Position numbers and translations under genes: made by a program. 64,000 bases of DNA, taken from Pseudomonas tohonis (GTDB lineage: Bacteria > Pseudomonadota > Gammaproteobacteria > Pseudomonadales > Pseudomonadaceae). The notes below the pieces were generated by a model that was not told the origin of the DNA, ran no database searches, and saw nothing but the letters and a program-made list of their open reading frames with translations. The stretch covers positions 1,736,001-1,800,000 of the forward strand of contig NZ_AP023189.1 in assembly GCF_012767755.2 (NCBI RefSeq). The letters run 5' to 3'. This document shows, piece by piece, positions 9,001 through 14,581 of the stretch. Every line of letters starts with the position of its first letter. Within the stretch, counting starts at the first letter, position 1.

Positions 9001-11403
9001 GATATCAAGCTGTTCCTGGAAGGCACCCAGGTGGTGGGCCGTGTCGGCAGCTCCACCGGTGCGATTTCCTTCACCCTCACGGTGGATGCCGCCGGCAGCG
9101 TCACCCTCGACCAGCAGCGGGCGGTGATCCACACGCCCAACAGCGGGCCGGACCAGGCGGTGAGCCTGGGCGCCGTCGACCTGGTGCAACTGGTGGCGAC
9201 CATCACCGACAAGGACGGCGACACCAGCAGCGCCAGCCTCAACCTGGGCAGCGCCATCAGCTTCAGGGACGACGCGCCCACGGCGGCCAACCAGACCCAG
9301 AACGGCCAGGCCTCGGTCAACCTCAACAGCAACCTGATGCTGGTGCTGGACATCTCGGGCAGCATGGGTGACGCCTCTGGCGTCGGTTCCATGGACCGCC
9401 TGCAGGTGGCCAAGAACGCGCTGCTGGAACTGCTGGAGCAGTACGACGCCCTGGGCGATGTGCGCGTCAGCTTCGTCACCTTCTCCACGACGGCCACCAC
9501 CGAGGCGGTCTGGGTGAGCGTGGCGGATGCCAAGGCGGCGATTCTCGGGGTCAGCACCGCGAACACCACCAACTACGATGCCGCGCTGATCTCGGCCATC
9601 AACGCCTACGGCAATGCCGGCAAGCTGGCCACGGGCAACGTGCAGAACGTCGCCTACTTCCTCTCCGACGGCTATCCCAACCAGCCCAGCGGCGACGAGG
9701 GCATCTCCAACGCCAATGGCAGTGCCAGCGGCTGGCCGACCCCGTACTCCAACGGCAACGTTTCCGAGGAGCAGGCCTGGATCAACTTCCTCACCGCCAA
9801 CAACATCCGCGCCTACGCGCTGGGGATGGGCACCGGGGTGGACGCCACGGCGCTCAACCCGATCGCCTACAACGGCACCAACGGTGGCAGTAACACCAAC
9901 GCCATCGTGGTCACCGACCTCAACGCGCTGACCAGCACCCTCGTGGCCACCGCCCAGGCCTCGCCCATCTCGGGCAGCCTGGTCAGCGGCGGCAGCATGG
10001 GCAATGACGGCGGCTACGTGCGCAGCATCGTGGTGGACGGCAAGACCTACACCTACGACAAGGCCACCGGCACCTTCACCGCCAGCGGTCCGGGCACCAA
10101 CAACGGCAGCCTTTCCGGCTCGCTGCTGACGGTGTCCATGGGGTCGGGCTCCAGCATCATGGTCAACATGCTCAACGGTGCCTACACCTACACGCCGCCG
10201 AGCACCATCAACCTGGCGATCGCCACCAGCATTGCCTTCACCTTGCTGGACAACGACGGGGACAGCGCGTCGGCCAACCTCAACATCAATATCAACTCCG
10301 GCACCCAGCCGATGGTGATACGCGATGACCTGGTGCTGACCAACGTGCCTGCCCAGACGGGCGCCGACCAGATCCTGATCCCGACCTGGGCCCTGCTGGC
10401 CAACGACACCGGGCCGAGCGCCGGGCTGCTGTCGGTGCTCAGCGTCGCCTCGATCGGCTCGGATGGCGCCAGCCTGGGCGGTGGCAACGTGACCTTCACG
10501 GAGAACAGCAGCAACTCGACCAACGGTGGCAGCTTCAGCTACGGCGTTTCCGTCGACGGCAGCACGACCCTGGATACCGCGGTCGTGGATGTCGTGCGCG
10601 ACGCCGGCGCCAACACCCTCAACGGGACCTTCCGCAACGAGATCCTGCTCGGGCGTGATGGCGCCAACGACACGCTCAATGGCGGCGATGGCGACGATGT
10701 GCTGATCGGGCAGGGAGGCAATGACACGCTCAACGGTGGCAACGGCAACGACATCCTCGTCGGCGGGGCCGGCAACGATGCGCTCAACGGTGGGGCCGGC
10801 GTGGACACCGCGAGCTACATCGATGCGCCGTCCGGGGTCACGGTCGACCTGAGCATCCTCGTCGCGCAGAACACCGTCGGTGCTGGAACGGACACCCTGA
10901 ACAGCATCGAGAACCTGATCGGGTCGAACTTCGCCGATGTGCTGAAGGGGGACAACAACGCCAACGTGCTCTTCGGCGGGGCTGGCAACGACACCCTGCT
11001 CGGCGGTGGTGGGGATGACTTCCTCATCGGCGGGCTGGGGGCCGACACCATGAGCGGTGGCGCCGGCAAGGACACCTTCATCTGGCAGAAAGGCGGCCTG
11101 GGCGGCGGCGTGGACCACATCACCGACTTCACGGTGGATATCACGGGTGCCAACTCCGACGTGCTCGACCTGTCGCAACTGTTGTCGGGTGTGGGCACCG
11201 CGCCGAACGTGCTGGACAGCTACCTGAACTTCTCGTTCTCGGGCACCACCACCACCATCGACATCAAGACGGAGGCGGCGGGACCGGTGCAGCAGCAAGT
11301 GGTGCTGGACAATGTGAACCTGTCCACGCTCTACGGCACGACCAACGAGGCCACCATCATCGGCAACCTGCTTGACGATCACGCATTGAAAACGACCGTC
11401 TAA
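1..11403 (+). CDS. LapA-like giant RTX adhesin (5' end outside window)
   Basis: The frame is open from base 1 and position 1 already lies inside a repeat, so the true start and any N-terminal retention module are off the left edge. About 3,800 residues are visible. In order they are: diverged T1SS-143/DUF5801-type repeats; a DUF4114-like domain (about 1336-1780); six near-identical repeats (2218-5061); a von Willebrand A domain (about 5533-6110) with MIDAS start DFSGS at 5557; a linker; five more repeats (6889-9264); a second VWA domain (about 9330-9960) with DISGS at 9349; RTX nonapeptides of the GGxGxDxL type (about 10680-10800 and 10975-11080); and a C-terminal type I secretion signal region ending in TAA. 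This matches surface adhesins exported by a LapBCE-type system. The adjacent lapD/lapG genes support a LapA-type, c-di-GMP-controlled adhesin. The repeats are in frame with no stops, so the gene looks intact. The substrate bound is unknown. Confidence 0.93.
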   Translation, partial: SIRLYMENGLIVGRVDGGDQGPGAAVFAVAIGQDGSISVAQYMSLNHPDTGSRDEGVDLGGLVRAVVTVTDGDGDVDVATVNIGGAIRFEDDAPTASIQVVEGARVTHDETPGLQNGTATPTPGNDANDNDTNSPSVIALFSSVADAGTALAAGYATSNGPVVDASGSTTGEDQEGATTVLSLEVQDADSGLTTLDGSSIVLSVENGLVVGRVDGGAYNGQAAFAVAIGQDGSISIAQYIPLQHPDTANHDEALNLSGKIRAVVTVTDGDGDVSVDSVGIGGVVRFEDDGPSATKVTATSTLDDEGLSGGINGGPGDVTGAHTSTSGSLGYDAGADGLKSIELTGPSTLGSENVTSTWDASTNTLTISSARGDLMTVVLTDLASGAYTVNLLKPLMHTVDGTEDNITLNVGYKVTDGDGDTADGSLAVTINDDTPTLQVGALDLNSSVTFVGTDAGYSNSYGYYIKGDDGTPVSGKVIWANVHDQSNGDTFDLGNLDPASTGFFIIPNGGANGGLANGADITFQLVGGKWQAFIGSTPLTGADGANVLFSDATLNPGGSHLQDTGNAGNQNWEDKTATSDYDYNDVSTSVTWGSTLQLQVDETNLGQGASATATADFSGLFNVQPGADGLGSLDYGLEVTNPASGLVDTETGDDVVLFLENGQVVGRVGDASGEVVFTLTVGTDGKVTLEQLRAIEHPTSDPDEAAFLGSGHVKLNLTVTDGDGDSVSGGLDIGKVISFRDDAPSISAGEIASAALEVDETNLLVDKTLDYSTAFTHSYGADGAGSISYALAVSAAGADSGLKDTASGQSIKLYLEGGEVVGRVGDQSGAISFKVTVDADGKVTLDQKLAIVHSPDSGPDQATGLSAADLVKLVATITDKDGDSSSASLNLGNAISFRDDAPNIDAGQAANGSLEVDESFLGTDATRDFSGAFTHSFGSDGAGTITYALAISAAGADSGLKDTASGQSIKLYLEGGEVVGRVGDQSGAISFKVTVDADGKVTLDQKLAIVHSPNTGPDQATGLSAADLVKLVATITDRDGDPDSATLNLGNAISFKDDAPSIRATAIPADSLQVDETNLLGNATTDFSGAFIKAYGADGAGSTTYALDVKSPGVDSGLKDTATGSDIKLYLENGEVVGRVGDQSGAISFKLTVDADGKVSLDQVRAIVHSPNTGPDQESSLGAADLVKLVATITDKDGDASSATLNLGNAISFKDDAPTISAGQAQVGSLQVDETNLALNATTNYSGAFTGNYGADGAGSIGYSLEVKAPGADSGLKDTASGSDIKLYLEGGEVVGRVGTSTGAIAFKVTVDAAGNVTLDQVRAIVHSPDSGPDQATGLSAADLVKLVATITDKDGDTSSASLNLGNAISFKDDAPTINAGTATAASLQVDETNLAFNATTNFSGAFTSSYGADGAGSIGYALEVKAPGADSGLKDTASGSDIKLYLEGGEVVGRVGDQSGAIAFKVTVDASGNVTLDQVRAIVHSPNTGPDQATGLSAADLVKLVATITDKDGDASSATLNLGNAISFRDDAPTISAGQAQVGSLQVDETNLALNATTNYSGAFTGNYGADGAGSIGYSLEVKAPGADSGLKDTASGSDIKLYLEGGEVVGRVGTSTGAIAFKVTVDASGNVTLDQVRAIVHSPNTGPDQATGLSAADLVKLVATITDKDGDTSSASLNLGSAISFKDDAPTTGTNQTVQLDDDALPKGIPGGVGDDADSQNASGTLSHSYGADGAGSISWVTTGAPAGFTYETSGSNLLIKQGTTTVLTVTLNSATGAYEVQQNAPIQHANADDENNQAFQITYKVTDKDGDSANGTLNINVDDDTPVAQNDTATVQASQGQDINMVFVLDFSGSINNTELGQMLDAVKAAGQALFAGSTGDVQLQIVAFSGDATSYAPVTSYAAFESLVNSLDPSEPGGVRPYSGNTDFTAAIEKTMDAFNPLPGWNNQVVFISDGNPNEQTQNGNALLNQTALDWQQFITSNHINVTSIGVGDGIDNGNLQDVDLDGSGAPILIGGFTDLVNTLLSQVTSNLVSGNVIRGSDGVAGTADDDGFGADGPGRILSIEINNVTYTWNGSSISSSAGGSPISGSALTNVTTAQGGKLSFNFSNGDWTYQTPSEVVGDKQENFKYTIVDRDGDPSSATLSVYVVDSSPVIASVDEDELPGGITDGDAVTTVATGSVVDLVVGSSSGVTFSLASNTSGVTPASSDGHPLVYTVSGNTLTATAGAGGATVFTLQLQANGSYTLTLSGPLDHPLGNGDDGETLTLNLSSLIQASNGGSPVPMAGDFLIRIEDDVPSIGVGNVAGTGVLQVDESNLALNATVSFAANFNASYGGDGAGSITYKLDISASGTNSGLKDTASGSDIKLYLEGGEVVGRVGSSTGAVAFKVTVDASGNVTLDQQRAIIHTPNSGPDQAAGLSAADLVKLIATITDNDGDKSSATLNLGNAISFKDDAPTISAGSATAGSLQVDETNLAGNATAGFASSFSGNYGADGAGTTTYALKVSAAGVDSGLDDSATGSDIKLYLEGAEVVGRVGSSTGAIAFKVTVDASGNVTLDQQRAIIHTPNSGPDQAVSLGAADLVQLVATITDKDGDASSANLNLGNAISFKDDAPSISAGSATAGSLQVDETNLAANASVNLSGQFTGNYGADGAGTTTYALKVSAAGADSGLDDTATGSDIKLYLEGTEVVGRVGSSTGAIAFKVTVDSATGVVTLDQQRAIIHTPNSGPDQAVSLSAADLVQLVATITDKDGDANSASLNLGSAISFKDDAPSISAGTATAASLQVDETSLNLDATVNFASSFSGNYGADGAGTTTYALNVSAAGVDSGLDDTATGSDIKLYLEGGEVVGRVGSSTGAIAFKVTVDASGNVTLDQQRAIVHTPNTGPDQAVSLSAANLVQLVATITDKDGDANSATLNLGSAISFKDDAPSISAGVAQAGSLQVDETNLAGNASTSFASSFTSNPGADGAASTTYALKVSSAGVDSGLDDSATGSDIKLFLEGTQVVGRVGSSTGAISFTLTVDAAGSVTLDQQRAVIHTPNSGPDQAVSLGAVDLVQLVATITDKDGDTSSASLNLGSAISFRDDAPTAANQTQNGQASVNLNSNLMLVLDISGSMGDASGVGSMDRLQVAKNALLELLEQYDALGDVRVSFVTFSTTATTEAVWVSVADAKAAILGVSTANTTNYDAALISAINAYGNAGKLATGNVQNVAYFLSDGYPNQPSGDEGISNANGSASGWPTPYSNGNVSEEQAWINFLTANNIRAYALGMGTGVDATALNPIAYNGTNGGSNTNAIVVTDLNALTSTLVATAQASPISGSLVSGGSMGNDGGYVRSIVVDGKTYTYDKATGTFTASGPGTNNGSLSGSLLTVSMGSGSSIMVNMLNGAYTYTPPSTINLAIATSIAFTLLDNDGDSASANLNININSGTQPMVIRDDLVLTNVPAQTGADQILIPTWALLANDTGPSAGLLSVLSVASIGSDGASLGGGNVTFTENSSNSTNGGSFSYGVSVDGSTTLDTAVVDVVRDAGANTLNGTFRNEILLGRDGANDTLNGGDGDDVLIGQGGNDTLNGGNGNDILVGGAGNDALNGGAGVDTASYIDAPSGVTVDLSILVAQNTVGAGTDTLNSIENLIGSNFADVLKGDNNANVLFGGAGNDTLLGGGGDDFLIGGLGADTMSGGAGKDTFIWQKGGLGGGVDHITDFTVDITGANSDVLDLSQLLSGVGTAPNVLDSYLNFSFSGTTTTIDIKTEAAGPVQQQVVLDNVNLSTLYGTTNEATIIGNLLDDHALKTTV
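2218..5061 (+). repeat. Six tandem 474-bp adhesin repeat units
   Basis: Units start at the (R/K)DDAP codons at 2218, 2692, 3166, 3640, 4114 and 4588; the next DDAP starts at 5062. Every unit is exactly 474 bp (158 residues). Each carries the landmarks LQVDETNL (or a variant), YGADGAGS, SGLKDTASG, IKLYLEGGEVVGRVG, LDQ.RAIVHSP and ATITDKDGD. The units at 3640 and 4588 look almost identical at base level, which suggests recent duplication or gene conversion. They are bacterial Ig-like stalk modules by resemblance to T1SS-143/DUF5801 repeats. Confidence 0.95.
6889..9264 (+). repeat. Second adhesin array, five 474/477-bp units
   Basis: Unit starts are 6889, 7366, 7840, 8317 and 8791, with the next DDAP at 9265, giving lengths of 477, 474, 477, 474 and 474. 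The same 158-residue module is used as in the first array. A local variant is shared here: QQRAIIHTPNSGPDQA and SGLDDSATG/SGLDDTATG in place of the first block's QVRAIVHSP and SGLKDTASG. The array lies between the two VWA domains. Confidence 0.93.
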
Positions 11404-11419
11404 GCTCTTTGAACGAGGC

Positions 11420-11453
11420 GGCCCGCCACCTTTCCGGGTGGCGGGCCTTTTTT
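11420..11453 (+). terminator. Rho-independent terminator after the adhesin
   Basis: An 11-bp GC-rich stem (11420-11430 with 11437-11447) closes a 6-nt loop and is followed by six T residues. It lies 16 nt after the adhesin stop. Confidence 0.93.
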
Positions 11454-11480
11454 ATGCGGATTCGCTGGGGAGAGCAGTCC

Positions 11481-11819
11481 ATGGTGTACGTACAGCGTGA
11501 TGAGCGGGGCCGGGTGCTGCGGGTCGAGTCGGAGCCTTTCGAGAACATGACCCACAGCATGCCGGCCGCGGATCCGGAGGTGCAGAGCTGGCTGGCCAGC
11601 CGTTCGCTGCACGAGCACCTGATGTCGCTGCAGCATTCCGACCTGGAGCTCGTGCGGGTGATCGAAGACCTGGTCAGCGTTCTCGTCGACCGTGGCGTGA
11701 TGCGCTACACCGACCTGCCCGAGGCCGCGCGCAACAAGCTCCAGCACCGCGCCCAGGCCCGCGCCCAGGTGGAAGGGCTCGGCAGCCTGGTGCAGGACGA
11801 GGGACGCCTGCCTTATTGA
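11481..11819 (+). CDS. Conserved small protein of unknown function
   Basis: 112 residues starting MVYVQRDERG. I chose the ATG at 11481 because it follows a purine-rich site (GGGGAGAG, about 11467). The in-frame ATG at 11409 would place the start inside the adhesin terminator. No signal peptide or membrane segment is visible, so the protein is probably cytoplasmic. The middle is predicted helical (DLELVRVIEDLVSVLVDRGV). Similar short Pseudomonas proteins are, as I recall, sometimes labelled tryptophan synthase beta-like. Nothing here resembles the TrpB active site, so I do not adopt that name. Its position between the adhesin and lapD/lapG may be incidental. Confidence 0.8.
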   Translation: MVYVQRDERGRVLRVESEPFENMTHSMPAADPEVQSWLASRSLHEHLMSLQHSDLELVRVIEDLVSVLVDRGVMRYTDLPEAARNKLQHRAQARAQVEGLGSLVQDEGRLPY

Positions 11820-11845
11820 GCCCTGCTCGCCGGGGCGCAATCCTG

Positions 11846-11902
11846 CGCGAAAGGGCTCGGGCGGCTGCCTGGCCCATCGCGGTTGAAAGCGCTCCCACGG
11901 GT
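11846..11902. repeat. REP-like extragenic repeat
   Basis: The segment ends in CGCGGTTGAAAGCGCTCCCACGG, close to the right half of the pair at 12572-12601. The left half (GCGCGAAAGGGCTCGG) is degenerate. The rest of the 233-nt gap between the flanking genes shows only the ribosome-binding site of the next gene. Confidence 0.7.
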
Positions 11903-12052
11903 TTTCCTGCCTGAAACGAATGGCAAAAGATAATGCCCCGGAGGCGACAGAACCGGCGCCTGCCGTTGCGTTCTATTGCGCGACGGCTCCTCGGTCCACC
12001 GAGGGTGACCCGGGTTGCGGCCGTCATGTCCTCTTCAGGAGCGATAAGCGAG

Positions 12053-12436
12053 ATGGCGACAAAAGCGGGTGTCTTCACCAGACGTGTGTTGGGCGTGCTT
12101 TTGACTGTGGTGGCGCTTGGGGCGGTGACGGCCCATGCGGTGGATTACGACCTGGATAACGATGGCTATCGTGATGCCCAGTTCGGTGGCAGCGACCACG
12201 ACCTGGACAACGACGGCTACCGCGATGCCCAGTTCGGCGGCAGTGACCATGACCTGGACAACGACGGCTATCGCGATGCCGAGTTCGGTGGTAGCGACCA
12301 TGACCAGGACAACGATGGTTATCGCGATGCGCAGTTCGGCGGCAGTGACCATGATCTGGACAACGATGGTTACCGTGACGCCCAGTTCGGTGGCAGTGAC
12401 CATGACAGCGACAACGACACCAACCGTGACGATTAA
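12053..12436 (+). CDS. Secreted DxDxDG-repeat protein, candidate calcium binder
   Basis: 127 residues. The ATG at 12053 follows AGGAG at 12037-12041. Residues 1-29 form a signal peptide: basic MATKAGVFTRR, hydrophobic LGVLLTVVALGAV, then AHA. The rest is five 17-residue repeats of the type DHDLDNDGYRDAQFGGS plus a partial sixth that ends the protein. The D-x-D-x-D-G spacing resembles calcium-binding loops of dockerin and thrombospondin type 3 repeats, so extracytoplasmic Ca2+ binding is a reasonable inference, not a demonstrated function. The mature protein is strongly acidic. The gene lies between the calcium-dependent RTX adhesin and lapD/lapG and has its own terminator. I cannot name a characterised family. 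Confidence 0.82.
   Translation: MATKAGVFTRRVLGVLLTVVALGAVTAHAVDYDLDNDGYRDAQFGGSDHDLDNDGYRDAQFGGSDHDLDNDGYRDAEFGGSDHDQDNDGYRDAQFGGSDHDLDNDGYRDAQFGGSDHDSDNDTNRDD
12143..12433 (+). repeat. 51-bp tandem repeats inside the DxDxDG gene
   Basis: Units start at 12143, 12194, 12245, 12296 and 12347, with a partial unit at 12398. The period is exactly 51 bp (17 codons). Synonymous differences such as GAC/GAT and GGC/GGT are scattered between units, so the array is not a very recent expansion. Confidence 0.95.
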
Positions 12437-12456
12437 CCGGCTCCACCCGTAACGAG

Positions 12457-12484
12457 AACGCCCGCAGATGCGGGCGTTTTCTTT
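12457..12484 (+). terminator. Rho-independent terminator
   Basis: A 9-bp stem (12457-12465 with 12470-12478), AGAT loop and a T-rich tail follow the DxDxDG gene by about 20 nt. Confidence 0.92.
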
Positions 12485-12522
12485 TGCGGGCGGCTTGGTG
12501 GGCTGAAGCCCACCCTACGGGT

Positions 12523-12601
12523 TGTGGGAGCGAATTCATTCGCGAAAAGGGCTGGGCCGGCCGGGGGCCTGGGTTTTCGCGGTTGAAACCGCTCCCATGG
12601 G
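12523..12601. repeat. Inverted REP pair (BIME-like)
   Basis: The left element TGTGGGAGCGAATTCATTCG continues into CGAAAAGGG. The right element, 12572-12601, is the inverted counterpart (TTTTCGCGGTTGAAACCGCT, then CCCA). GGGAGCG with an internal short palindrome is the classic Pseudomonas REP form. Just upstream, GTGGGCTGAAGCCCACCC (about 12497-12515) is another small palindrome. The pair sits between convergent genes, as REP elements commonly do. Confidence 0.8.
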
Positions 12602-12622
12602 GGCGCCGCCGGCCAACATTCA

Positions 12623-14578
12623 TCAGGCCTGGGTTTCGCTCCAGGGGGCGGGCGGGCCGATGAGGCGGCCCATGGCGCCCTGGATGCCCAGCTCGCCGAG
12701 CACGGCCAGTTCGCCCTGGGTTTCCACCATCTCGGCGATCAGCGGCAGGTCGATGCTGTTGGTGGCGCGGAACATCGCCTCGATGAACACGCGCTTGTCG
12801 TTTTCCTGGTCGATGGCGCGGATGTAGGTGCCGTCGATCTTCAGGTAGGCCAGCCCCAGGTGGGTGAGGTTGCCGATCAGGCTGAAGCGCCCGCCGAAGT
12901 GTTGCAGGCCGAGGTGGAAGCCGGCTTCGCGCACGGCCTGGCTGAGTTTCTCCAGCGCAGCGGGCGGGGGCAGGAAGCGCTCGTCCACTTCCAGGGTCAT
13001 CAGGTCCGCGTGCTGCGGGTGCTCGCGCAGCATGGCGAGCAGGCGCTCCTGGCTGTCGGGTTCGCGCAGGGTGGCGGCGGACAGGCTCAGGGCCAGCGGC
13101 TCGGGGTGCCGGTCGAGGTGGGCGAGGGTGTGTTCGAGCATCGCCAGGTCGAAGCGCGCGGCCCAGCCCAGGCGCTCGATCCAGGGCAGGAAGCGCCCGG
13201 CGGCAACGGCCTCGCCCTGCGGGTCGAGCAGCCGCGCGAGGACCTTGTTGTGCAGCAGCCTGGTGGGATCGGCACATTCGGCCACGGGCTGGAAGTAGAG
13301 CTGCAGCTTGCCCTGCTGCAGGGCTTCGTCGATCCAGGCGCGCCAGCTGTGCAGGCCCTGGTTGGGGGCGGCCTGGTAGTCGTCGAGGCGCTCCCACGGG
13401 TGCGCCGGGTTGCTTTGCGCCTGGGCCAGGGCCTGGTCGGCGCGGCCTATGACGCTGGTGGCGTCCTCGCCGGGACGGAAGGCGGCGATGCCCAGGTGGG
13501 CCACCGGGGTGCAGTCGCTGGCACCGGTGCCGCGCAGGCTTTCCAGGGCGTCGCTGAGGCTCTGGGCGAGGCGGTCGGCGTCTTCGTTGTCCAGGCCGGG
13601 GGCGAGCAGGGTGAATTCGCCGCCGCGGCTGCGCGAGGCCAGCCAGTCGGGGTTGCCGCGCTCCTCCAACCGTTTCTTCAGGAGTTCGCCGATCGCGCCG
13701 ATCAGGGCGTCGGTGCGCTGGCCGCCGAGGCGCTGGTTGAGGCCGCCGAGGTCATTGACCCGCAGCAGCAGCAGGTAGCCGGCGGCGTTCTGCTCGGCCA
13801 CGGCCAGCTGGTTGCCCAGGCGGATGTCGAACTGGCGGCGGTTGGCCAGGCCCGTGAGGCTGTCCTGGTAGGCCTCCTCGCGCAGCTTCTCGCTGCGCGC
13901 GGCCTCTTCGGCGAACAGGGTCTTGAGCTTGTCGACCATCTGGTTCATGGCCAGCACCACGCGCTTGAGCTCGGGCGTGCGCGGCACCCGGGGCAGGGTG
14001 AGGAACTCGCGCCGGCTGATGGCCTGGGCCTGCTGCACCATGTTGTCCAGCGGGCGCAGCTGGGTGCGCAGGAGGAAGCCGCCGAGCACGGCGCTGACCA
14101 GCCCGCAGAGCAGCAGCCAGAGGAGGCTGCCGATGGCGCTGTCCCAGAGCTTGGCCAGGGCGAATTGCGGGTGGCTGAGCACCTCGACCCGCGCGGCCTG
14201 TTCCCAGCCGCGCATGATCAGGGCGTCGCCGCCCTGGGCGCGCAGGTCGACGAGGCGGACGAACCAGGCGGGGACCTTGTCGGAGGTCGGGTCGGCCTGG
14301 CGTTCGACGATGACCTTCTCGTCGGCGATGTTGACCACGCGGATGCGGGCGAAGTAGCCGCTGTCGAAGATGGAGCTGACCATCAGCTCGATCATCGCCG
14401 GGTCGTCCACGTGGGGCGTCATGGACAGCGCGAGGGCGGTGGCGGCGTCCTGGGCGTGGGAGCGCAACTGGCTGCGCAGCTGTTCCCGGGAGCTTTCCAC
14501 CCCGGCGAGGAAGCTGCCGGTGAAGGCCACCACGAGGAACAGGCAGATCGCCAGAAACAGCTGCTTGAGTAACGACAT
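12623..14578 (-). CDS. lapD: LapD, inside-out c-di-GMP receptor
   Basis: 651 residues. Order: TM1 (about 5-25), periplasmic LapD/MoxY-type sensor domain (about 26-150), TM2 (about 152-172), HAMP, GGDEF-like (about 235-390) and EAL-like (about 405-650). Both catalytic signatures are degenerate: RGGEF replaces GGDEF and KVLAR replaces the EAL motif. That fits a non-enzymatic receptor. In characterised LapD, c-di-GMP bound to the EAL domain lets the periplasmic domain hold LapG so the adhesin stays on the surface; low c-di-GMP frees LapG. The gene lies 3 nt downstream of the lapG stop, so the two are translated together. The adhesin is on the opposite strand, converging on it. Confidence 0.96.
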   Translation of the reverse strand: MSLLKQLFLAICLFLVVAFTGSFLAGVESSREQLRSQLRSHAQDAATALALSMTPHVDDPAMIELMVSSIFDSGYFARIRVVNIADEKVIVERQADPTSDKVPAWFVRLVDLRAQGGDALIMRGWEQAARVEVLSHPQFALAKLWDSAIGSLLWLLLCGLVSAVLGGFLLRTQLRPLDNMVQQAQAISRREFLTLPRVPRTPELKRVVLAMNQMVDKLKTLFAEEAARSEKLREEAYQDSLTGLANRRQFDIRLGNQLAVAEQNAAGYLLLLRVNDLGGLNQRLGGQRTDALIGAIGELLKKRLEERGNPDWLASRSRGGEFTLLAPGLDNEDADRLAQSLSDALESLRGTGASDCTPVAHLGIAAFRPGEDATSVIGRADQALAQAQSNPAHPWERLDDYQAAPNQGLHSWRAWIDEALQQGKLQLYFQPVAECADPTRLLHNKVLARLLDPQGEAVAAGRFLPWIERLGWAARFDLAMLEHTLAHLDRHPEPLALSLSAATLREPDSQERLLAMLREHPQHADLMTLEVDERFLPPPAALEKLSQAVREAGFHLGLQHFGGRFSLIGNLTHLGLAYLKIDGTYIRAIDQENDKRVFIEAMFRATNSIDLPLIAEMVETQGELAVLGELGIQGAMGRLIGPPAPWSETQA

Positions 14579-14581
14579 CGT

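Noticed and set aside
340..11382. Two very long antisense reading frames across the adhesin (1,587 and 2,087 codons)
   Set aside because: They mirror the high-GC repeat codons of the adhesin, have no ribosome sites and no recognisable domain. The top strand carries the full RTX/VWA plan.
11409..11480. Earlier start for the small protein at 11481
   Set aside because: It would lie inside the adhesin terminator and has no ribosome-binding site.
12143..12433. Regular 51-bp repeats as a CRISPR-like array
   Set aside because: No spacers; the whole unit is repeated in frame within a coding sequence.
12860..14572. 570-codon reading frame opposite lapD
   Set aside because: Shadow of the LapD codons; no family features.
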